DNA of 64,000 bases, from the NCBI RefSeq assembly GCF_017551775.1, contig NZ_JAFZKX010000043.1, forward strand, positions 1 through 64,000. Reading direction: 5' to 3'. This document shows, piece by piece, positions 1-7,412 of the stretch (the stretch's first letter is position 1; the number at the start of each line of letters is the position of its first letter). This DNA comes from Fibrobacter sp. (lineage in GTDB: Bacteria > Fibrobacterota > Fibrobacteria > Fibrobacterales > Fibrobacteraceae). The position numbers were made by a program, and so were the translations under genes. The notes under the pieces were generated by a model. It was not told the origin of the DNA, searched no databases, and was given only the letters and a program-made list of their open reading frames with translations.

Positions 1-1
1 C

Positions 2-1762
2 AAACCGGGGATTTTCCGCTACATTTCGCAGTTGCCTCCTTCCACGTCAGCTCTCGAGATGTTCGTCTATGCAGACAACGCCCAAGTCAAGGTGAATGGC
101 GGTACTTCGACAAAGGTAGAACTTCCGTCTTCAAATACTAATGTCAATATAACGCTTACCAGAAATTTGATTTCAGGATTCCCAACCGAAGCGTTCAGTA
201 GCACCTATGCGTTCAACTTTATCAAGAATGCCAATTATCGCGTCTATTGGAACCCACAGAGCCAATGCAAGCAAGGTTGCGATGGATCTGAACCGGCAAC
301 AGCCTTTGGAGACTTTGCGACGGTTCTCGAAATAGCCAAGGCTACGGGACGCGAAATCAATATGGTTGGAGGGGTTTGGAACGTAACCGACAATTTTACT
401 GAAGGTGTTGTTCCTTGGAAGGTCGGTTTTGAACTAGTGGGGTATGTTGGCAATATATGGGATTTGAAATCTGAAAATGACCTTCCTTCTATTAATCTAG
501 AAAATGTTGAACATATTGAAGTTGAAGGACGGTCTCCACGCCGTTTTGTCGGTCTTAACATTATGAATGGGTATAATGTTGACAATGGCGGCGCAGTTAA
601 GGTGCTAAGTCAAAAGATTTACTTAAAAAATGTACTTATATCGTCTTCTAAGTCGGAGGGTGATGGTGGTGGGCTATATGTTATAGATACATTGAATGCT
701 GAATATGTGCGTTTCTCCAATAATTTGGCTAATGGAAATGGAGGAGCAATTGCAATTAGTGGAAATATAAATATGCTCAACGTTCTTTTTTTAAATAATA
801 TCTCTTTGAAAAATGGCGGTGCTGTTGAAATGCGTAATGCCGAGATGTATGTAGGAAATGCCATTTTCTATGATAATCATGCGGGTCTTGTTGGTGGGGC
901 TATGTACAATGAAAATTCTTCTCTTAGTATGTGGAATGCGACTTTCTTTTCTAATTCTGCAACAGTCGCAAATGGGGCTTTAGGAGGTGATGCGAATGGA
1001 ATGATTGGAAATAGTATTTTTTGGAAGAATATTGTATCGGATTGCAATACGGAAAATTGTTCTTCGGAAATCCCCTTTGGGTATTTGGCAGTAAACTCTT
1101 CTTTTTCTCAGGATTATGTTGGAAAAAACATACATGTTGGGGATCCGAAATTTGCTGATGAGGAGAAACCTGAAGGAGAAAGTATGTATATGGACTATGA
1201 TGCTGGGCTTAATTTATCTTTAAATTCACCTTTGTTGAATTATGGTGAAAAGAGTGATTATATGCCGAAAAATGATTTGCTGGGAGAACTTCGAGAATCA
1301 GAGCATGTTGCGCTTGGCGCTTATGCGTATGCGATGCCGAGTGATGATGTTTTTATAGGATTATTGGATTCGGATGGGAACGTGGTTTCTGCTAAGCCGG
1401 CGATTCCTTTGATAAACGCTGTTTCTGGAGGCTATTATAGGGAATTTTTGGCGAATTCTCAGTACGCAAGAGTATTAAAAGCGTCTGTAAGAAAACATGA
1501 AAAAACACGAAAGGAAAAGGCACGCGTTAAATTGTGGGTGAAAAATTTTGAAGGAGAAGTATATACTGATATCCCTCCTGTTGAATTTGATGTATTTCGT
1601 AATGGTGAAGAAAATGGGCGCTATGTTTTCCAGACGATGACGGCCAATGCGGGAAAACCAATTTTTTTCTCGAAGCGACCTCAAGATGCGGGAAATTTTG
1701 ATGAGGGAATTGTTATTTGTATGAAATCTGTTACGGATTATTTCTATTATGAGGCCGAGTGA
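2..1762 (+). CDS. Right-handed beta-helix (Pmp-like) surface protein, 5' end outside window
   Basis: The reading frame is already open at base 2, so the N terminus, and any signal peptide, lies upstream of the window. From about residue 185 of the visible part, short repeats alternate GGA[IVM] with FxxN (for example GNGGAIAI, FLNN, NGGAVEM, FYDN, VGGAMY). This is the pattern of chlamydial polymorphic outer-membrane proteins and other parallel beta-helices. The last 170 residues lack the repeats and may be a beta-sandwich. A role as a surface adhesin or glycan-binding protein is inference. Base composition changes inside the gene: the first ~400 bases resemble the rest of the chromosome, the remainder is clearly A+T-rich. 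The next gene starts 3 bases after the stop, so they are probably co-transcribed. Confidence 0.75.
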   Translation, partial: KPGIFRYISQLPPSTSALEMFVYADNAQVKVNGGTSTKVELPSSNTNVNITLTRNLISGFPTEAFSSTYAFNFIKNANYRVYWNPQSQCKQGCDGSEPATAFGDFATVLEIAKATGREINMVGGVWNVTDNFTEGVVPWKVGFELVGYVGNIWDLKSENDLPSINLENVEHIEVEGRSPRRFVGLNIMNGYNVDNGGAVKVLSQKIYLKNVLISSSKSEGDGGGLYVIDTLNAEYVRFSNNLANGNGGAIAISGNINMLNVLFLNNISLKNGGAVEMRNAEMYVGNAIFYDNHAGLVGGAMYNENSSLSMWNATFFSNSATVANGALGGDANGMIGNSIFWKNIVSDCNTENCSSEIPFGYLAVNSSFSQDYVGKNIHVGDPKFADEEKPEGESMYMDYDAGLNLSLNSPLLNYGEKSDYMPKNDLLGELRESEHVALGAYAYAMPSDDVFIGLLDSDGNVVSAKPAIPLINAVSGGYYREFLANSQYARVLKASVRKHEKTRKEKARVKLWVKNFEGEVYTDIPPVEFDVFRNGEENGRYVFQTMTANAGKPIFFSKRPQDAGNFDEGIVICMKSVTDYFYYEAE

Positions 1763-1765
1763 AAA

Positions 1766-3565
1766 ATGAAAATAAAAATTGTAAAGATGCTTGCAATATT
1801 CATAATCGCTGGAATTCAGATTGCTTGTGAAGAAGAGGTCGCAAAAGGAGAAACTTATGCTGGTGCGAATACTATGGAATGTCACATGGAGGGAAATAAA
1901 CTTGAATGCATTGAAAAAAATCCATATATAAATCCTGTGACTAATAATTATGAGAGTAGTTTATTTTATGGTGATGGAGAGATCGCTGAATTTAATTGGA
2001 ATGAAACAATCCCCTGGTTTTTGCCTTCCCAACAACATGCTTATGGATTTGATCTTGATCCCCTTTCGCTTTTACCGAATTATATAGAAAATGGAAAAGA
2101 TGTTTTTGCTTCCGTAGAAACAAACAAATTAGCAAAAGTGAGAGTTCGGGTTGATCCTAACTCTAAAAAGAAATATACTTTGTATAAAGTAGACGAAAAT
2201 AATGAACCGATTGAATCTATTTTGACGGGAACAGATGTTTGTAAAGAAAAAGATTGTATAAAAGAGGTCGAATTCTCGCCGGGTGATTATGCCGTATATT
2301 ATGATGATGTGGATATGAAACGCTATTTACATATTATAGAATATGAACCATGCCCCAAGGATGTAATCTTTGTGCAATTTGGTTCTGAAAATGGAGCGAC
2401 TTGCTTAAATAGTGAAAAAAATGGATGCTATACCAAAAAACTTGTAGAAGATTATTTTAATGAAATTTATAAACAGGCTGTTGTTGTTGGAAAATTTGAT
2501 GAGAAAGAACCCCAAGAAATAGGTTTTGATGACGTTCTGGTTGTGGATTTTACGGAAAAAGATGCTGTTAGGCATCGAATGGCGACTTATAACGAAATAA
2601 TTAGAATGGCATTGTATCCTGAATATGCAAAAAGTTTTGAAGAGTATTTGAATAAAAAGGATGAACATGATGTTGCTCAATTGGATTATGATGAAAAAGT
2701 TTCAGCCTTGACTGCGTGTACAAAGCAATCAAATAGTACGGAGCAGTGTCAGCAAGAACGAAAAGCTAAGCGGGAGGCTGAAGAAAAATTAGACAAAGTG
2801 ACAGTAGCTTATAACAGCGCACAAAGTAAATTTAACGATTTATTTGTGAGCGAAAATACGCAAAACCATCATGTTGTGTTTGGGATAAATGAAATGAGAA
2901 TTAAATGGAATCTATTGAATAATTCAGCGAAAAATATTAATAACTATGAAGATTTTAATCAGGTTTGTACGATGTATCATGAGAAAGAGTTTGAAGATGG
3001 TTGCTTAAATTTACGTTTCCCAATGTATTTGTCTAGTTCCTGTGGGGGGGCTACTAAGGAAATAGATGTGGAGATGTACGAATATAATGAGGAAAAAAAT
3101 ACGTTTAGTTTGAAATTGCACAATGCTGGTAATCTTGATAGTCGATGTGATTATAGTATTTTTGCTGATGTGTATCCTTACGTTCCAAGCTTGCATCAGG
3201 CTGTTCAATATACGTTACAAATGCTGAAAAGTGAACAAAATCATACTGCTATTGGAGGCTTTGTTTGGGGATCACATGTTGCTGGAAAAAATTCATTTTA
3301 TGTTTTATGTCATGAAATAGGACACGCTTTTGGATTGACGGATTTGTATGTAAATGAAGATGATCCGACTATGCTTAATGGAATTGGATCAAATGAGACA
3401 AATTTGATGAATAACTCAACCCCTATTGGTACGAGAATTCGATATCGACCATTGGAGGTTGTTGCTACATCAACGAATGACAGATTCAAGTTGAAGAGTG
3501 GAAAATATGCGACGGAAAATCAATGGGAATGTATTCGCTCGGTTGAGAAATGTTATAAACAGTAG
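1766..3565 (+). CDS. Lipoprotein with metzincin-type zinc protease motif
   Basis: 599 residues. The N terminus is basic and hydrophobic and ends in IQIAC, an imperfect lipobox that would anchor Cys21 to a membrane. Near the C terminus lies HEIGHAFGLTD (H516, E517, H520, D526), the HExxHxxGxxD zinc site of metzincin-like peptidases. A Met in NLMNNS about 23 residues later fits the Met-turn. Residues ~285-345 are rich in Glu, Lys and Gln and probably form a coiled coil. Many Cys pairs suggest disulfides outside the cytoplasm. The gene is A+T-rich like its neighbours, follows the beta-helix gene after 3 bases and runs into the FGE-fold gene. Substrate is unknown; maturation of the neighbouring surface protein is only a guess. 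Confidence 0.75.
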   Translation: MKIKIVKMLAIFIIAGIQIACEEEVAKGETYAGANTMECHMEGNKLECIEKNPYINPVTNNYESSLFYGDGEIAEFNWNETIPWFLPSQQHAYGFDLDPLSLLPNYIENGKDVFASVETNKLAKVRVRVDPNSKKKYTLYKVDENNEPIESILTGTDVCKEKDCIKEVEFSPGDYAVYYDDVDMKRYLHIIEYEPCPKDVIFVQFGSENGATCLNSEKNGCYTKKLVEDYFNEIYKQAVVVGKFDEKEPQEIGFDDVLVVDFTEKDAVRHRMATYNEIIRMALYPEYAKSFEEYLNKKDEHDVAQLDYDEKVSALTACTKQSNSTEQCQQERKAKREAEEKLDKVTVAYNSAQSKFNDLFVSENTQNHHVVFGINEMRIKWNLLNNSAKNINNYEDFNQVCTMYHEKEFEDGCLNLRFPMYLSSSCGGATKEIDVEMYEYNEEKNTFSLKLHNAGNLDSRCDYSIFADVYPYVPSLHQAVQYTLQMLKSEQNHTAIGGFVWGSHVAGKNSFYVLCHEIGHAFGLTDLYVNEDDPTMLNGIGSNETNLMNNSTPIGTRIRYRPLEVVATSTNDRFKLKSGKYATENQWECIRSVEKCYKQ

Positions 3566-3575
3566 GAGGCGTTGT

Positions 3576-5024
3576 ATGTGTTATCGTGTTGGCATCAAAT
3601 TGCTGTTTCTAGTTTTTTTATGTACTGTTTTTGCTTTTGCAGGGAAAAATTCTATTTATGAAATGGATGGACATAAAGTCAATCCCTATAACAAAGTACG
3701 GGGGCCTAAGGCTGTTGTGGTTGTTTCACATCAGCAAAGGAACTATGTTGATTTAGATTCATCAGTAATTAGCCAGGATACTGTTTTTGTTTCCTTGACG
3801 GATTCTGTTCTTTGGCTTGAAATGGAAAAAAATACGGTATATTCTGTTTGTGCTGAAAATAGTTATGGTGGAGTGTGGACTGTTGTTGGTTTTAATTATC
3901 GCAAGCAGAATGATAATTGTATTCAATTGTATTCGGGCAATTATGTTAAAACAGCGACGATTAATTATTCGATAAAAAAAGGAATTAAATATACCTATAA
4001 TCTCTTAATAGGCATGAAGTATATTGACCTTGGAAAGAAAAAACAGTTGCTTGGTTTTCGTGGCCCAGAATATGAAATAAAAAAGCCAGTCGTCTATCTA
4101 GATGCCGAATCAGAATTGAATAATCGTATTTATCCGGATTCGATTAGATACGAAAAAATAGATGAAACTTTGGCCGTAGATAAATATATGGTCACGGAAT
4201 GCGAATTTATACAGACTTTGTGGGATTCTATTCCGACCGCTCAAATGGAGGGGTTGCCTGAATTCCAAAAGTATTGGATGCAGAAAAAAAGGGCTTCGAT
4301 AAAAGGGGCCTTGTGTGATGCCCATGATTCTGCGGCTATTAGAATTCCTCCCTATCTGGCGCTTGTTTATGCGAATCTTCGAAGTGTCCGTGACGGATTG
4401 AAACCTGTATATTCTTTTTCTAATGAATCAAGCAATGATGATGTTGTGGGATTTAGTGGCAAAAGACGTTTCGGAATGCTAAAGGAGGGCTTCTGCACAT
4501 CTTGCATGGCGGAAAATCGTCGCTATATATTAGTTTCTGTTAACAACTCAGCTGATGGGTATCGTCTGCCTTATTATAATGAATGGATGGCGTTAGCTCG
4601 TGGTGGGCAATCAAATTATAGGTTTGTTTGGGGCGATGAGAAAGATTCTGTTCAGGCTTCGCGACATGCTTGGTTTGGTGTTAGAGATATAGACGATAAA
4701 TATGTAAAAATGGAAGCGAGTAAAACGTCTGATGATAAATTTTGGCTGAAGTATTCATGTGGAAAATGGTTGCAGAAATCACGCCCTGTAGGAATGTTGC
4801 AGGCAAATCCTTACGGACTTTTTGATATGGCCGGTCTTGTTTGTGAGAATGTAATGCTTCCTGGAAAAAGTATTTTCGGAGATGAAGTATTTTCCTGTAA
4901 GGGAGGCTTTTTATCAGATTCATTGGCGTCATTAAATTTAGGTTCTCATTGTGACACGGGAAAAACTAGAGGTGGACTTGTTTTTCAAGGATTGCGCTTG
5001 GTTAGAAAAATAAAAGGAAATTAA
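3576..5024 (+). CDS. Exported FGE-sulfatase (SUMF1) fold protein
   Basis: I start at ATG 3576 (482 residues) because AGGAGG at 3564-3569 is spaced correctly and the product then begins with a clean signal peptide ending FAFAG. An ATG 78 bases earlier would overlap the protease gene and hide the signal. The C-terminal ~280 residues carry SUMF1/FGE-fold landmarks: VDKYMVTECEF, YRLPYYNEW, ARGG, FVWGDE, NPYGLFDMAGLVCENV and a terminal GLRLV. The catalytic Cys pair of true formylglycine-generating enzymes is not recognisable, so this is more likely a binding or structural member of the fold. Residues ~25-190 match nothing I know. It is the last gene of the A+T-rich trio and ends in a strong bidirectional terminator. 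Confidence 0.8.
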   Translation: MCYRVGIKLLFLVFLCTVFAFAGKNSIYEMDGHKVNPYNKVRGPKAVVVVSHQQRNYVDLDSSVISQDTVFVSLTDSVLWLEMEKNTVYSVCAENSYGGVWTVVGFNYRKQNDNCIQLYSGNYVKTATINYSIKKGIKYTYNLLIGMKYIDLGKKKQLLGFRGPEYEIKKPVVYLDAESELNNRIYPDSIRYEKIDETLAVDKYMVTECEFIQTLWDSIPTAQMEGLPEFQKYWMQKKRASIKGALCDAHDSAAIRIPPYLALVYANLRSVRDGLKPVYSFSNESSNDDVVGFSGKRRFGMLKEGFCTSCMAENRRYILVSVNNSADGYRLPYYNEWMALARGGQSNYRFVWGDEKDSVQASRHAWFGVRDIDDKYVKMEASKTSDDKFWLKYSCGKWLQKSRPVGMLQANPYGLFDMAGLVCENVMLPGKSIFGDEVFSCKGGFLSDSLASLNLGSHCDTGKTRGGLVFQGLRLVRKIKGN

Positions 5025-5099
5025 GTTCAAGTTATTTATGAAAAAAGAGATGCAAACGTTAAGGGTGTTTGCATCTCTTTGAAAATGGCACTTGAACTT
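5023..5099. terminator. Nested bidirectional terminator between convergent genes
   Basis: A perfect 14-bp stem (5044-5057 with 5067-5080, 9-base loop) is flanked by A- and T-rich runs on both strands. A second perfect 10-bp pair, AAGTTCAAGT at 5023-5032 with ACTTGAACTT at 5090-5099, encloses it and includes the stop codon of the upstream gene. It sits exactly between the convergent FGE-fold gene and trpA. Confidence 0.85.
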
Positions 5100-5104
5100 T
5101 GTTA

Positions 5105-5860
5105 TTATGCGCCCGTGAGTTCCTTGGCCTTCGCCTCGATTTCGGCAATGGCTTTTTTTCTACCTTCGGCAGAATTCTCGTTCGCGAGCACGATGTTTAC
5201 GAATACAGATCCCGCCACCACGGCGTACACGTGCTTGCACAGCACCTTGGACTGTTCACCGTTACGGATGCCGAAGCCGCCGAGCACCTTCGCGCCGCCC
5301 TTGGCGACGGTATCAATGAAGTCGAGGGTGGCCTGGTCGATGACGGTTTCGCTTCCGGTAGTACCCGCGCGGAGAGCCGCGTAGATGTACTTGAAGCCCT
5401 TGGACGCCATCGTCTCGAGGCGTTCCTTCGTCATGGACGGGGCCGCCACGGGAATGTTCTCGAGGCCATGCTTTTTGCAGGCTTCGGTGAGGCCTTCGTC
5501 GCAGTCGAACGGAAGGTCGGGAATGATGCAGGCGGACACGCCCGCGTCCTTGCACATCTTGACGAAGTTCTCGACGCCCGGAGTGAAGGCGAGCGAGCCG
5601 TAGGTCATGATGTAGATGGGCGTTTCGGGGTGGCGTTCGTGAATCTTCTTCACGACTTCGAGCCCCTGCTTGGTGGAGTAACCCTTCTCGAGGGCGACGG
5701 TAGATGCCGTCTGGATGGCAGGACCGTCGGCGCTCGGGTCGCTGAACGCGAGCTGGATTTCGAGGATGGAGGCACCGCCCTTCACGAGGGCGTCTGCGAT
5801 GGCGACGGACGTTTCCGCATCAGGGAAACCCGCGATAAGATGTGACATGAGGTTGATCAT
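5105..5860 (-). CDS. trpA: Tryptophan synthase alpha chain
   Basis: Splits indole-3-glycerol phosphate into indole and glyceraldehyde 3-phosphate and passes indole to TrpB. 251 residues. The catalytic Glu is in ILEIQLAFSDP and the catalytic Asp in SADGP; the phosphate-binding loops GFGIRNG and VAGSVFV are present. The start at 5860 follows trpB by 9 bases and has an AAGGG ribosome site. The N terminus is about 15 residues shorter than in E. coli TrpA, so the first helix is missing or very short, and the usual GIPFSDP is QLAFSDP. Otherwise the chain looks functional. It is transcribed from the attenuated promoter ahead of trpB. Confidence 0.95.
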   Translation of the reverse strand: MINLMSHLIAGFPDAETSVAIADALVKGGASILEIQLAFSDPSADGPAIQTASTVALEKGYSTKQGLEVVKKIHERHPETPIYIMTYGSLAFTPGVENFVKMCKDAGVSACIIPDLPFDCDEGLTEACKKHGLENIPVAAPSMTKERLETMASKGFKYIYAALRAGTTGSETVIDQATLDFIDTVAKGGAKVLGGFGIRNGEQSKVLCKHVYAVVAGSVFVNIVLANENSAEGRKKAIAEIEAKAKELTGA

Positions 5861-5869
5861 TTTAAACCC

Positions 5870-7141
5870 TTACTTATTCATAATTTCTGCGTCGTGAATG
5901 TCTTCGTTGTTCTCGAGGCGCTTGAGTTCGGCCTTCAGGAATTCCTTCCATTTTTCGGGGCGGAACACCGGACTCGTGATGAAGATGTCCTTGTCGCCGC
6001 GGCCGCTCATGTTGATGACGAGCGCCTTGTCCTTCGGCAGTTCCTTCGCGATTTTCATGGCGGCGGCACCGGCGTGGGCGCTTTCGAGAGCGAAGAGGAT
6101 GCCTTCGTTACGGGCGAAGAACTTCACGGCCTCGAGGGCTTCCTTGTCGAGGATGGCGGTGAATTCCACGCGGCCAGATTCCCCGAGGGCGGCGAGTTGC
6201 GGACCGATGCCCATGTAGTCGAGGCCGGCAGAAATGGAGCGCGTCGGCATGGACTGTCCGTCTTCGTCGATGAGGAAGCGGCTCTTGTAACCCTGCACGA
6301 TTCCTTCGCGGCTCGCGTTGCCCGTCATGCGGGCGGCGTTCTCGCCGACGTTCGGGCCGATACCACCGGCTTCAGCGCCGATGAGACGCACGTTCTTGTC
6401 TTCGATGAACGGGGTGAACACGCCGATGGAGTTGCTTCCGCCACCGACGCAGGCGACCACGGCCGCGATGTCGATATTGCGCTCGGCAGCCTGGCGCTTG
6501 ACTTCTTCGCCGATGACCGACTGGAACGTACGCACGATATCCGGGAACGGGGCCGGGCCGAGAGCGGAACCGAGCACGTAGTGGGTGTTCTTGAAGTTGG
6601 TGGCCCAGTCGCGCATGGCCTCGTTCACGGCGTCCTTCAGGGTGCGGCTGCCGCTAGTGACCGGGACGACCTTCGCACCGTACATTTCCATGGTCGCCAC
6701 GTTCGGCTGCTGGCGCCGAACGTCGACTTCGCCCATGTACACCACGCATTCAAGCCCGAGCTTGGCGCAGGCGGCGGCGGTGGCGAGCCCGTGCTGGCCG
6801 GCACCCGTCTCCGCGATGATGCGGGTCTTGCCCATCTTCTTGGCCAAGAGGCACTGGCCAATGGCGTTGTTGATCTTGTGGGCGCCCGTGTTGGCGAGGC
6901 CTTCGAGCTTGATGTAAATCTGCGCGCCACCCAAGAGTTCGGTAGCCGTCGGGGCGAAGTACAGCGGGGTCTCGCGCCCGATGTAATCGCGCTGGATAAT
7001 ACGGAGCTCCTCGAGGAATTCCGGATCGTGGATGTACTTGTTGAAGGCTGCCTCGAGGTCGTCGAGCGGGCGACGGATGATTTCGGCAACGTACTTGCCG
7101 CCGAACTTGTCGAAGAAACCGTTGTTTGATGTTGTGCTCAT
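5870..7141 (-). CDS. trpB: Tryptophan synthase beta chain
   Basis: PLP enzyme that joins indole and serine to give tryptophan, in an alpha2-beta2 complex with TrpA. 423 residues. The PLP lysine is in NTGAHKINN, the catalytic Glu in ETGAGQHG, the phosphate-binding loop is GGGSN, and the C-terminal SGRGDKD is intact. Against E. coli TrpB it has a C-terminal extension of roughly 20 residues and EGLANTG in place of EDLxHTG. No other trp genes are adjacent, so the pathway is split. Expression should follow charged tRNA-Trp through the leader at 7172-7333. No clear Shine-Dalgarno precedes the ATG. Confidence 0.96.
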   Translation of the reverse strand: MSTTSNNGFFDKFGGKYVAEIIRRPLDDLEAAFNKYIHDPEFLEELRIIQRDYIGRETPLYFAPTATELLGGAQIYIKLEGLANTGAHKINNAIGQCLLAKKMGKTRIIAETGAGQHGLATAAACAKLGLECVVYMGEVDVRRQQPNVATMEMYGAKVVPVTSGSRTLKDAVNEAMRDWATNFKNTHYVLGSALGPAPFPDIVRTFQSVIGEEVKRQAAERNIDIAAVVACVGGGSNSIGVFTPFIEDKNVRLIGAEAGGIGPNVGENAARMTGNASREGIVQGYKSRFLIDEDGQSMPTRSISAGLDYMGIGPQLAALGESGRVEFTAILDKEALEAVKFFARNEGILFALESAHAGAAAMKIAKELPKDKALVINMSGRGDKDIFITSPVFRPEKWKEFLKAELKRLENNEDIHDAEIMNK

Positions 7142-7171
7142 ATTCGCGCTCTGGGTTAGGATTAAAGGGTA

Positions 7172-7257
7172 AAAAATTAAGGCTTCCGGTGAGTCCGAAA
7201 GCCTTTTACAAACGTTTTGATGAAATCGGCAAAACCGGACTCTATGTTCTAGAGCCC
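7172..7257 (-). promoter_or_regulatory. trp operon transcription attenuator
   Basis: Read on the minus strand, four pairing segments lie in the classical order. Segment 1 GGGCTCTA (7250-7257) pairs with segment 2 TAGAGTCC (7237-7244). Segment 2 as GAGTCCG (7236-7242), plus GCC (7228-7230), pairs with segment 3 GGC...CGGACTC (7191-7203) as the antiterminator. Segment 3 also pairs with segment 4: AAGGCTTtCGG (7195-7205) with CCGgAAGCCTT (7179-7189) makes the terminator, followed by AATTTTTTA. The Trp codons overlap segment 1, so a ribosome stalled for Trp would free segment 2 and let trpB be read. Mutually exclusive pairings are visible by eye; the mechanism is inferred from the E. coli trp paradigm. 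Confidence 0.9.
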
Positions 7258-7298
7258 CACCACCAACGGTTGAAACGGATTGCTGTATTCATCATCAT
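7242..7298 (-). CDS. trpL: trp leader peptide (three consecutive Trp codons)
   Basis: An 18-codon frame reads MMMNTAIRFNRWWWGSRT then TAG. Three adjacent TGG codons sit just before the attenuator stems, as expected for a sensor of charged tRNA-Trp. Three ATG codons in a row open the frame. There is no Shine-Dalgarno: the TATATT box at 7305-7310 ends 6 bases before the first ATG, so the predicted transcript start falls on or beside its A. The peptide is therefore probably translated from a leaderless mRNA. The stop codon lies in segment 2 of the attenuator. Confidence 0.88.
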   Translation of the reverse strand: MMMNTAIRFNRWWWGSRT

Positions 7299-7304
7299 GC
7301 CCAA

Positions 7305-7333
7305 AATATAGGAACACCGGTCTGTCCTGGCAA
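7305..7333 (-). promoter_or_regulatory. Promoter of the trp leader
   Basis: On the minus strand TTGCCA (7328-7333) and TATATT (7305-7310) are separated by exactly 17 bases, a good sigma-70-type promoter. The expected +1 is about 7298, the A of the first leader ATG. The batA promoter has the same form, TTGCCT-17-TATATT. Confidence 0.75.
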
Positions 7334-7353
7334 GGGACCCGCCCGAAAGTCGC

Positions 7354-7384
7354 AAAAAAAATGCCCCGCACTTGCGTGCGGAGC
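7354..7384 (-). terminator. Rho-independent terminator of the esterase gene
   Basis: GTGCGG pairs with CCGCAC around a 4-base loop, extended by GC pairs beyond one mismatch (7363-7384). On the minus strand it is followed by eight T (7354-7361). It lies 29 bases past the esterase stop and upstream of the trp promoter, so it insulates trp from read-through. Confidence 0.85.
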
Positions 7385-7412
7385 AGAACAAACGAGGAGG
7401 TACTGCTAATAA

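Noticed and set aside
3576-5024. Annotation as active formylglycine-generating enzyme
   Set aside because: The fold is present but the catalytic Cys pair is not recognisable and no sulfatase is nearby.
5099-7129. Open frames on plus opposite trpA and trpB
   Set aside because: Complementary to conserved enzymes; they lack ribosome sites and domain motifs.
7179-7205. Hairpin as the ordinary terminator of the esterase gene
   Set aside because: The esterase has its own terminator at 7354-7384, and a promoter and Trp-rich leader lie between; the hairpin belongs to the trp attenuator.
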